Of a stretch of DNA of 64,000 nucleotides, positions 1 through 11,100 are shown one piece after another (within the stretch, counting starts at the first letter, position 1; every line of letters starts with the position of its first letter). The stretch covers positions 611,066 through 675,065 of the forward strand of contig NMRA01000065.1 of NCBI GenBank assembly GCA_002633005.1. The letters are read 5' to 3'. Under the pieces are notes generated by a model that worked only from the letters and a program-made list of their open reading frames with translations, made no database searches and was not told the origin of the DNA. A program made the position numbers and the translations under genes. Source of the stretch: Phoronis australis. Taxonomy: Eukaryota > Phoronida > Phoronidae.

Positions 1-690
1 TGTTGACTGCCGCGTATTTTATTGATGATGTTCCAGTATTCTTTGGAATTCTTGCTTGCGCTGTTAATTTGTTGAAAAAGCTTGTGTCGGTGATCAGCTT
101 TGGCTTGATTTACTAAAGTTTCAACCAGACGTGACTGCTCCTTGTATCTGTTGTAGATTATAGTGTTGTTAGATCTTCTGAAAGAGCTGTAAAGTCTGTT
201 TCTTGTGCGGATTGCCCGTTTAACATTACTGTTGAACCACGGTTTGCTGTTGTGTTTAATTATCTTTTCAGTTGATGGGATGTTGTTTTTTAAGATTTCA
301 TAGAGAGTACTAGTGAAGAGTGAAACAGTGTCATCAATGTCGCCAGTGTTCAATATGGAATCCCAGTCAGTGTTGGTGATATCCTGACGCAGTTTATCGG
401 TGTCGACCTGATCATATTTCCAGTTGGTTCGAGTGGTGTGTTGCTCTTTAACCGGTTTTTTAAGTGTTAGAGTGGTTTCGATAGTGTGGTGATCAGAATT
501 GCCAACAGGAGGTAGTACAGAACATGAGTCAATGATACTCAAATTGTTTGTTATACACAGGTCAATACGTGAATGAGAAACGTCGGTGATACGGGTTGGC
601 TCATTAATTAGTTGTATGCAGTCATTACTTGTACACATATTCGTCAGATCACCCTCACAATTTTTACACAAGATTTTAGAAGTCTATGAC
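1..690 (-). mobile_element. LINE (non-LTR retrotransposon) fragment: endonuclease end and linker
   Basis: On the minus strand, one frame stays open for over 200 codons from about 680 down to the window edge. It contains EPTRIT, then SRIDLCITN and the SDHHTIET stretch, which corresponds to the conserved SDH motif near the end of the APE-type endonuclease. This is followed by KPWFNSNVKRAIRTRNRLY, the usual linker between endonuclease and reverse transcriptase in CR1/Jockey-like LINEs. The reverse transcriptase itself would lie beyond position 1. An in-frame stop just above 690 and no recognisable upstream endonuclease suggest a 5'-truncated or decayed copy. The clade is not certain. Confidence 0.88.
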
Positions 691-1600
691 GTGTGTGTTC
701 AAGACATTGTACTTTATGCATAGTCAATAACAAAAGCTGTTATGACAATACTCAGTTTCCCTACATGTATTTAATCATGGCGCTGCACCATTTTGAAAAG
801 TTCAGAGTCGGTTGAAAAGCTACGACACGAGTTTAGCCATGTGTAGGAATCCACAGTTTTGTCTGCTTTACGAGACAAATAATTAATACAGTGTTGCACA
901 TGTGTTTGCTTTATTATAAATGATAGTGACATACTAAGTAAGTGAAAATAAAATGTAACTATTGCTATTTCTGTAAATACCGAAAAGAAAGATAAGAACG
1001 TGAAAGCATGCAGAGCAGTTTTCTCCATATTTGTATTTTTTCTGGAGAGAACCCAGTTGTACACATGTTTGTGTACTTAGAGCAGACCAAGCGAAAGAAA
1101 GGGCCCGTTAAACATAACTCTGTACTGTTTGCACACCTTGAATGACAGACATTAGCAGCAGAAGTGCGTTTTTATTTTGGTAAGAAAACAACCTATGAAC
1201 CGCGAACAAGTGTATGAAGTCATCATGACGTGGTACAATAAAAAACAATCTACTCGATATTGTGACGTGTCAGTAGGCGACAAAGGTGAAGCCGATTGAA
1301 AATTGGACAAAAGTCGTTGAAAAAGGTATGTAGTACTCGTCAAGTATTTAAAATACCTTTAAATGTTGAAGTGTAGTATTCATTTGAAAGTGAATTGCCT
1401 CTAGAGATACGACTATAAAACCTTAATAAGATTATTTTATGAACGCAAGAATGAAAATAATGAATTCTTGTTTAAGCTAGTACCTCATGTAAGATACAAT
1501 AAATTACAAAATATAATGCAACGTTTATGCACTTTCCAGATAAATCACGATACCGACGTGTAAAGTAAGGCTATTAAATGATCACATTGCTTTATTTTAG
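691..1600. other. Intergenic, no supported feature
   Basis: AT-rich DNA with only short open frames. A plausible splice acceptor (tttattttag) ends near 1600 and could start the 5' UTR exon of the next gene. Confidence 0.5.
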
Positions 1601-1625
1601 AGATAATCTGCGCTTTGACACCGAT

Positions 1626-2307
1626 ATGGATTTGTTATATATCGGAATGTTACTCATTGTTGGAGGATGTTGGTCCGAAGCTCGACCAATAGAGGGGGAA
1701 TTCTACAAGACAGTGATTGTGGCGCCTCGCACGCCCCTGTCGTCTCCAGAGTTATCTTCAGTGGATGACATCGACAAACAGAATGGTAAGTGGTTTGTCT
1801 TGGTCTCACACCATAGGTAATTAGCACGTACCAGTTCTGTTAATACTTGTTTTTAGTATATCCGTATGCAATCAGCTTGCCTCGTAAACACACATGTTCC
1901 GTGGGCTTCTCAACCACCAAAGCTTCTGTAAAATTCGTGTTTCCTTAAATCCTAGACTTTGGATGAATTAAAGGGAAATTTTCACGTAACACGTGTTTAT
2001 AGTGCAGATCGTGTTCTTTTCGTGCATTCTGTCGCTATTGAATGCCCGACTGAAATCTTCGTTTCCTTCTTTTGCAGAGATCTTGGCGTTCTATTTGACA
2101 TCAGCAGTCAACGCCACTGGACTACTTGTCGTTGTCGTTGCCATGGCAATCTTCGTCCAAGACCTTAGAGGTCCTGTATACTACATAAAGCCAAATCGCA
2201 ATCCCGAAATGCACGAATGCTACAAGAAGTCAATTCGTAATCCCAAAATACATCTAAACCTGACCAGGAGACCAATGAAAGCCGACACAATCGTTCACAT
2301 GGTCTAA
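1626..2307 (+). CDS. Two-exon gene for a small single-pass membrane protein, 129 aa, unrecognised
   Basis: Exon 1 is 1626-1785 and ends at a clean donor (AATG|gtaagt). Exon 2 is 2078-2307 and follows a pyrimidine-rich tract ending ttttgcag. The 160 nt of exon 1 leave phase 1, which exon 2 completes as GAG (Glu), giving 129 codons plus TAA. Residues 1 to about 20 (MDLLYIGMLLIVGGCW) look like a signal peptide. A short acidic, Pro/Ser-rich ectodomain of about 35 residues follows. A hydrophobic segment around residues 57-80 (TGLLVVVVAMAIFV) is a likely transmembrane helix. The C-terminal tail of about 48 residues is basic and includes GPVYYIKPNRN. The topology suggests a type I membrane protein. 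I do not recognise a family. AATAAA at 2843 fits a 3' UTR of about 550 nt. Confidence 0.68.
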
Positions 2308-2842
2308 GACGTCACCAAAGGGACTTCCGGACAACGAAATGACTATATTTTATTCTTCTTTCCGTTTGTTTGCCAAGACAAAGTGATGAAGCTGTTTAAA
2401 AGACTATTTTCTTTGTTATTTAGAAATCCTTAAATCCATTTACCTCTTCTACGTGTATTTTCGTTGTTTTGTCGAAATGTGAAGATGCCTTATTTTATTA
2501 TCGCAGATATTGAAACACGTCAACTATTACACCTGCTATTCGTGAAACGCTAGTAACAACAGTGACACCGCCTGGCTACCCATAAACCTCCTCTTGCACG
2601 GAAGCCATCATTAAATATGTCCTCTTCCAGCATGCCACAGGTCTTAGCCAGGTCTGGTCGCTACCGTTGTTTCTGAGGGTTGCACAGAACTGAACGTGTA
2701 TTTAATATCCAATTCCTTCTAATTTAATATTTTGAACGGTTTTCAATTAAGTTCCAATCCGTCATCTATCAAAGCTGTTGATACTTGTTTTATTTTGAAA
2801 ACTTTGTTAATCTTTTAATTGTAATTCCTTGTAATCTAGTCG

Positions 2843-2848
2843 AATAAA
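2843..2848 (+). terminator. Putative poly(A) signal AATAAA
   Basis: Canonical hexamer about 535 nt past the TAA of the 129-residue membrane protein gene, with no competing gene between them. Confidence 0.5.
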
Positions 2849-3090
2849 ACACGCTTCATCAAGATGGCTTTTCTTTCTCACAATAATGTAGCCCACACTG
2901 ATTCAAATATCACCGAGAACGAAACAAGATTTCCATAATAAGGTGTTTTTGAATCAATGGGAGTGCTTTCAGAAACTGTGTGGCGGTGCTGTGACCAAGT
3001 CAGTTGCAGGTTGCCCGCCAGTGGTCACTCACGGACGAAGAATATCCTTTTATGGAAACTCCAGCAACTGAAGGATAGACTGGATGTTGA

Positions 3091-3560
3091 ATGCAAACTC
3101 CCAACTTCATATTTGGGCTTAAGAAAATCTTACGGACATATTTAAGAGAAAAAAATGTTTCCTTTAATGTTGTCTTATCAAAGTTTTCTCAACTTTTACA
3201 CCTTTTCTCCAAGAAACCAAATAAATCTATTGATGATTCTTTTCATATATCCATAAAAATGAGAGATAAGGCAAAGTGGAAACTGGCGCTTAATTCCCAT
3301 GTGACTAATGAATGGAACAAGAAAGTCCATATTCGCTCGATTAATTTTAGCGTTGACACAAAATTGAAATGGTTTCAAATGCGTTAGGAAACAGATTTTT
3401 ATGTAAGCCTGGAATGTAGCTTTTGTACAAAAGAACCATAGAATTTTATTTGTCTGTACTGGCCTTGTGAATTAGTTCGTTCCTTTTGGTCTTCACTATT
3501 TTGATGCCTAAATGACTTATTCTTAAATGTCTCGAGTCAGTTTGTCATCTTCGGCAAGTT
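3091..3560 (+). mobile_element. LINE ORF2 C-terminal relic
   Basis: A 98-codon open stretch contains a run ending TKLKWFQMR, the pattern seen after the reverse transcriptase thumb of CR1-like LINEs (usually K.RWFQYRI). After a frameshift near 3388 the reading continues as ECSFCTKEP, a stop, then LYWPCELVRSFWSSLF. This is the Cys-rich terminal motif of such ORF2 proteins. In-frame stops and the frameshift make it a dead fragment. Confidence 0.72.
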
Positions 3561-4771
3561 TTCAGAATCACATGTATTTTAGTACATTAAATATATATCT
3601 AGTCTTGGTGAATATCACTTACATCACCGGATATTAACGAATCTTAAGCCATGTGCGGATTACTTAAGAACAGTTTTTTTTTGAGTATTACAAAACAGAA
3701 AACTACACATACCAAAAACTGGGGCTATTATAATTTTAACAACAGATGGTTGCAATAGACCTTTTATTTGCTGGTTAATGCACAAGTTTACAAGTCTTGG
3801 GAGGTCACATGAGTGAATTCAAGTGTTCTTGTGTAATAATCTTACAATCAATAAAAAATCATACAGTCGAAACTCTCACATTATTAACTTTGTTCACTGG
3901 ATACCTGGTATGACTAATAAGTCACCAGCGTGCAGGTTCGACATTGAGTTGTACTGGTATACACTGGGTCACAGCTTAGTGAAACGGCGACTCTAGTGAA
4001 TCTGCCTCTACTCGAGCGAGCTGAGCCAACGTGTTCAGCTGCGAACAGAACGTTTAAGAAGTTCAGAAAAAGAGGTAGCGATAGTCATCGTTGAACTTAA
4101 CCTAATCCCTGAGCCAGACAACCCCAGTTCACACAAGCGACACAAGCTCATAAAGGTCTTTGCGGACTGCCCGAAACTATACCTTCGACATTCCGCACAT
4201 CCGTATCCCTTTGCAGAGTTATTTTGTGTTTTTGTACTAGATTTCACTGCCTATTACATACTAGAGTGGGTGATTACAATTGTCAAGTCTTTCACCAGCC
4301 TTTCTTCCTCTTTCTTATAAGCCATTGAGCAACATGGGGCAACAAATCTCGTTTTGGCGATACTAGCGACACTCTTCCCCGCAAGTAGAGGGAATGGGTC
4401 CCATTTTTTATAATCGACATGAAACTAACACCCAACGCTTGTCTTATCAAAAGCTCGAGACCTATTGTTTTGGGGCGAAATCGGACAAAAGATGGCGCTG
4501 TGATAGCCGGGTAGCTGCTGTTTTTGCTTTCTAAGTTTTTCAGTCAATTTCGTCAATTATCGATCCTCATAAAGCTTTCACTTATTTCGTTATCGCACTT
4601 TTGTTCGCTTTCCGATAATTACCCGTACACGATACGTGTACTTACCGGCACAGGACTGTACACAAATTACATCTTATTGCTATGAGCAGATGTGTTGGTA
4701 GGGGCCCCGGTGCACTGCTTTGCCTGGCAACTGTGCTAATGTACTGGACATTGCTACATTCAGAACGCAAA
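3561..4771. other. Intergenic, presumed 5' flank of the SLC22 gene
   Basis: No coding or repeat feature is supported. Any promoter of the SLC22 gene should lie here, but no TATA box or other core element stands out. Confidence 0.45.
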
Positions 4772-5170
4772 ATGAATGTTGAGAAATTTTTCGAAGAAAC
4801 AGGAGGATTTGGGAACTTCCAGAAACTACAATACAGCTTGTTGTCGCTATGTGGGCTTTTCAGTGCATTTTCCACGATGTCATACGTCTTTGTGACCGCT
4901 GTTCCCGACCACTGGTGCGCTTCGCCTGTGGAATTCATGAACTTATCTGTCGAGGAGAGAAAAGCTCTAACCATACCGGTCAAGAGTTCGAAAGAATACA
5001 GCCAATGCATGATGTTTGACTGGTCGAGAATGAACAACAGCAACAGCGGACATGCCACTGTTTCCCACGATATGTTAGGATACTCGGTAAATGTTTCGTC
5101 TCTACCTGTTAAGAAGTGTTCTTCATGGGAATACGACAGGTCGGTGTATACCAATACTGTTGTCATGGAG
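4772..5170 (+). CDS. SLC22-like gene, exon 1
   Basis: 133 codons, ending phase 0 at GAG|gtaaga. Encodes TM1 and the large extracellular loop with several N-X-S/T sites (NLS, NNS, NVS) and conserved cysteines. Confidence 0.95.
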
Positions 5171-8100
5171 GTAAGATCTCGTGAAGCTAAAGAGCGCGTT
5201 CCGTAACCTGCACTTTACTTACAACATTGCGTAATCACAATCTTCCTTTTTGCACCGAGACCATTGTTCAACTCCTGTTCACTCATTCCACATTACTCAC
5301 TCTGTCGGTTGACCTCCATTACACCTAGATCTTATCTATAGGCGTAAGAAGCGGGAGAAAGGTAAGTGAATGCACCCCCGAAGTTGGGAGACAGCTCCCG
5401 CCGCCTACGAACAATCGTTTGAGTGAAGTTGTGCAGCCAATCTACTCTTCCCTGGCGTTCATCCGGGGACGACTTAATGTTGACTCCGAAATTCAACTCA
5501 TTAAACACTGTGCGAAGGGTAGCAGAATCTCATAATTTGGCAAAATCTACTATTCTAAAGGGCAGTTTTTGATCACCATTGGGTAACATGCTGGTCTACG
5601 TCGCGATTAAATCGTTTGCTTTTACCGATGGCAACAAAAAGAGGACTTTTCCTTTTCGAGTACTGACACCAGTGAAGGCATCCCTCCCGCACCCGAAACT
5701 GATAGCATTTGGGTAAAACAAACTCCACATCATAATACGCGTCTCTGATGGATTTTATTTTTTGAAAAGGGCGAAACTTTAATACACCATTTCACCGCTT
5801 CGCCTTTCAAAAAGCACAAGAACTAACTATATTCTTTTGCCTCACCAATTGTTTGCAGTGGGATCTGGTGTGTGGGCGTGAGTGGATAGTTGCTTCCATA
5901 GGCGCTAGCATGGGAATAGGCAAGCTAGTCTTCGCCTTTGTCGCGGGAGTGCTTAGTGACAGGTAAATACAAAGACATTTTGACTTTTAGGTGTAACGAA
6001 AAATAAAACGAATTCCAACTGCAACATGAACAAATAATGGCTTATCAGAGCAACATGGCGCAAGAGTTAGTTGTTGGCTGACCGGCAACATGGCGACAGG
6101 GGCCATGACAATGATAATGGCTTGGAAAATGTCTCTTACACCATGAACTCCGTCAGAAGGCCGCAATTTGTGAACACGTTCACTTTTACTTGTTCCCTTT
6201 CAAAAAAAACATCTCTTTAAGCAAATAACACCACAAGGCAAAAATTAGAACCATCTCAAATCCGATTTCTTCAGGTATCTCCCCCAAGGGGGTTTGGCTA
6301 AGTTGTCACCCCTGTTCCTTTTTAAATAAGAAAAACTATATTTGCTTACAATTTTCTTACCAAAGACTAGTGCACTTTGATTATTCTGATATTTTCAACC
6401 GTAAATATCCTGTTGGGAGAAGACACGTGTCTTTTCACCTATGGTCAGTGAATTCGACGGAACTGAAAGTAGACTGGTCGTGTGTATATCGTGAATTTTC
6501 ATAATTTATGCTAATTAAGGCCACCACAACTGAACATTCCACATAGGCCCACACATGAATAATTAATTTAGTGAGACCAGCTTGCAGGTTGTCGTACTGT
6601 AAATGTTCAGAAGTTATGCAAATAAAGGCTTTCACGAATTAAAACTGTTTCTTCTCTTGACTTGTATTATTCAGAGTAGAAAACTGGTTCTCATGCGCGT
6701 AGAATTAATGAAAAACTGTATCGCCAAGCCCGCAGTCATATTAAACTCCGCAGCAGCTCCGTACTAGGTAATGTAAAGTAGGCCCTATGGAGAAAAGACT
6801 GATGTTAATCAAGCTTTTCATTAGTTTCTGTCACTTAAAACTTCAATTTTTCCTGAAGATGTCAGCCTACACGCGCTTGTGGGAATGATAAATCTTAGCG
6901 TGAAAAGGTCGACTCTCGTGTACTGCGTTTCTTTAAAGACGTGCCTTTTTGAAGCATTTCTATCAATTACGTACCCTCACAAATAAGCTGTGATAAAACT
7001 GTCGACTTTCTACAATTTTTCAACACCACAAGCGGAAATGAGAGTTTCCGCCAAAAAGTGCAAACAGCAATAATTTTTTGAACCCGACATATGCGCACCC
7101 GGGGGGGCGGGAGGCTCTGCGGCTCGTTTGGCGAAGTGGACAAAAAGATATACCCCGAAAAAGTAGAAAACCATACAAAGGAAGGAACTGCCTACATTTA
7201 ACGAATGCAAAATTCATAGCTGTGAACGTACCCCTTTTTTAGTAATAGGTCCGTATTTTCAAAAATTCGAGCCTTCCGTTTTAGGCTATGTGAGCGCATG
7301 CCCGAGCGCTTTACGGCTAAGAGGTGGCGGTTCACGGAATAACAATTCACGTGCTGCTTTTGCACTGATAGACCGGGATCCCAGAGCTTTTTTGGGCATG
7401 AAAAGGTAACCAATTTTCTTTGGTGCCTCAGTGCTCTATGGGTATCCTGATGCTTGGAAATGGTCGTCTGGCAGGCTCATTCTGGTGGGTGTGGTCAGGG
7501 GAGCCAAGAGAATGACAGTCAAAAATTGAGCTAGATCAACTTTTCTGGTAACCACTTCAAACTGCCTTGGATACCTTCAACGTAATCCACTCTATCAAAA
7601 TTGGTCACTGCCAGACAATTTTAATGGTGGGGAGTATCAGCCAGACGGAAATAAACAAGGTAAAAAATTGAGCTTCCCGAGTTGAGCTACATCAATCCAT
7701 CAGGTAACCGTTTGAAACCAATTGCACGATGTTCAGCATCTCTGTACATGGCACAACTATTAGACGCCAGGCAATTTCAGTGGTGGGGTGCCCATGCCAG
7801 ACGATTATCAAAAAGGGTTAAAAATTCGAGCTAGATCAACCCAAGAGGTAACCGTTAAAACCAGTTCCAAAATATTCACGTAAGCCAGGTATCACGAATA
7901 AATACTGCCAGACAAATCTAGTTGTGGGTTATCCCCGCCAGACACGCCCAAGTACCTGAGTTGAGCTAAATCAACCCACCAGGTAACCGTTTGAAACCAA
8001 TCGTTCGATGTTCAGCATCATTGCAAGTGGCACAACAGTAAGATGCCCCAATCAGACAGGTAAAGACTCTAAACAAAATTGATTATAAACCTATTCGCAA

Positions 8101-11100
8101 TTAATAAGCATCACACTGAGGAACCAAACACTTCGAATTTTAATAAAGCCACTGAGTCCGTACGACATAGCTAGGTTACCACACAAGGCGAAAGATTTTT
8201 GTCCGTAAGTTTACGTCACGGCATGAAAACCAGAAACATCGCGCCTGATGTTGCAGCGACCTCACAAGTCCATGCGAAAACAGTGGAATACTACACATTA
8301 TTCACTATTAAAAACAAAACCTAAAAACCTGTCCGAGACATACATGTATAGCACATTGTGTTTTTCGTTGTCCTATTTTACCAGTCTAAGCTGCGTACCT
8401 CTGTTTTCGGACGAGTCACTTGATACAACTTCTAAAACTAATAGTAATCGAAATGCCGTCTTTTGCTGTAGTCTGCGCGCCAACTACCTTCATTTCACAC
8501 AGTGATTAATGACAAATTTGGAAAAACTGATCAGTTTTGGGCAATTTCCATCTTTATCAAAAACCGAGCCCACACAGAACTCCAGAGATGCGTCAAGAAC
8601 AATGACGTCAGTAGCTATATCAACATTTTCCCGACTATGCTAGATGTATTCTTTGCCCTGAACCACCCAAACTACGCCAGATGAGGAACATTGTTTTACC
8701 AAAAGTTGAAATTCGCAGACCCAATATTAGGTGAAGTGCGGGCGTGCGTTCAGTAACGCTAGGACCTACGCTAGGACCTAGCTTAAAATCTAGTTAAAGT
8801 CACGTGTTCTCACTTAAAATACACGGCAATTTCTCACGTAATCTCGCGAAGTTTTGCTTTTTAGCGAGGTCCTAGCGTTACTGAACAGGAAGCTGGTAAA
8901 CGGGGCGTTCTCAGTGCTTGTACGTACGAGGAAGAACTTCAGTAGATCGGCTGTTGACCTCTTTTTGGGACAGTCCATGGGTGTTCACCAAAAAGGCTGA
9001 AAACACCTCTGTGGCACCTGATATTTAGTACGTACGGTAGTGTTAGTTTTCTTGGAAACTATCAAAGCTGTAAAACATTCCATTCATGTTGTGAACATGT
9101 TATTCACTGTTCGTGGGTATAACGAGTCCTCATAGTTTTTCAGTTTAGTTAGATTGACAATCATTTCATTTGCACGACACAGATATGCGGGCAATTGAAC
9201 TGTTCGCTTTTTGTCTTTATAGTAATTATAAAACACGTTTGAATTAATTATTCACAGTTAGTAATAATTTTGAATTTGCCTCCTATTCAAAGCGCTTCAC
9301 GTGTCATCGGGTCGTACTCGGCAAACTTCGCCCGAGTGCCGCTGTTAGTGTACATGACAGGATCGTGCATATGAAAAGAGGAGGCACTATGTTATTCATA
9401 AACCACGCTCGTGGTGGCTACACCAAAGGGTAGCAAGTGAGTCCGGATGTGAATGTCCATACCTAAGCACAAAAGTCTAGCCCTACAACTTCAGTAAGCT
9501 ACATGTTTTGCATATAGCAGTGAGAGAGCTCCCAAAAAATAGTGCAGTGTGAATGCCTTAAACTAGGCCAAGAAACAAAACATCAGAGAACTGAGATTTG
9601 TTATTGTGCTATTTTGGTTTTAATTGTAAGCATAGTATGGTAGAGTTGTAGACATTTTCAATTTTTTGAGTTGAAAGTGATCGTCAAAAATCCAAATATG
9701 TTGTTCATCCAGTGTCCACTTTGATTGTGGATTGGTGGATTGACATGCATGCCTGTACACGTTTGAACGTTTCTGGTCTTTTAAATTCGCTAAGTTCATT
9801 ATAGGCAGTCTTCCGTCGTGCTAAAAAACCAGACATTCAACTACCGCGTTTTCTTGCACTGAGAATACACTGTTCAGCATTTTCACGTTATGATGGAAAA
9901 GTAGGCGTAGACCACAACTTTGGTCAATGAAAATCTTCTCTAGTCAATCGATGTCAATGGTGCACAACCCTGCAGACTTACGAGCTACAAACTTGATGGA
10001 AAAGATTTCCAACGTTCCATGTCACTATGACGAAGGTTTAATACTCCGAATGTCCAGTACTCCGAATGCCCAATAATCCGAAGGTTCGTTATCTTCTAAA
10101 ATTCACTACTTTGAATTCCACTATTCTAAAACCATGGCCCGGTCTCTAATCATTGTGCTCCAAATGAATTTCTCTGCTTCTTTTGTGCTAACTCTAGAAA
10201 AGTTGTCATCAGACAGTTCTCGAATAATTATAGTCAATGCAAATGAGTTTCTAGTCCAAGTTTGCACTTAAAAACCCTGATATTCGTGCTACAAACTCGA
10301 GTAAAAACTCGACATTTCGAGTTCAAACTCTAACTTTTAGCCTTAATAATGGATTTGTCAACTGCAAACTAGGACTAATAAATAATCCACGTAAGTCATT
10401 ATGTACTCTAGCATAAGAGTAATAGACACTTATCTTGACTTCGCACAAAAGTGGAGTAAAATTGCCAAACATAATTTCGAGTTCCATTTCGAGTAAAATG
10501 ATTCGAGACTGGGCCCAGAACTCCGACAGTTCACTGCCGTGATTGCTTGATCACGACTCATTCTCAAGCAGAGACAACATCTGGGGCACGGCTATGGCGA
10601 CCAATGGCGGTTTCAAATTTAAGAAGACAAAATGGGACTCCCTGATTTCGTGAGATGTGGCAGGGACAGGGTGGCCTTCTAACTTCATTTAGTTTCGACC
10701 TGGCCATGTGCGTCGCGCTGCGATTCGATCTTGTCATGGATTTGATGAATTGTGTCATAGTTGATAATTCATCAGTATTCCTACCCCATATCATTTTAAA
10801 ATGCAAGTGCGTACTCATTTTAAGACATGCGGGCAATTTCGCATGCATATGGAATCTGACTACAATTTTTAGTTGTGCTGGCCAGCTGGATACGGTGGTC
10901 ACATGAAATCCAAACCAAGTGTTTTAGTGCCCAGGTGTTGTTTTCGGTATAGGTGCATCTAATAACCGAAATATTGTTTATTTTTGCATGTAAAAGTTTA
11001 AAAATCTCATCTGAGTTTGAAAGTTTAGATATTTTGGGATCGGTGAATTTATGGAGTGGTGAATCGTCGAACTAGTGAACCTTCGGGGTAGTGAACCTTA

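Noticed and set aside
4682-4771. 30-residue N-terminal extension of the SLC22 protein from an upstream ATG
   Set aside because: SLC22 proteins normally begin at the MxxEKFFEExGxFG-type sequence, which starts at 4772. The extension has no family counterpart.
4642-5166. 174-codon minus-strand open frame
   Set aside because: Exact antisense of SLC22 exon 1, with no recognisable domain. A shadow frame.
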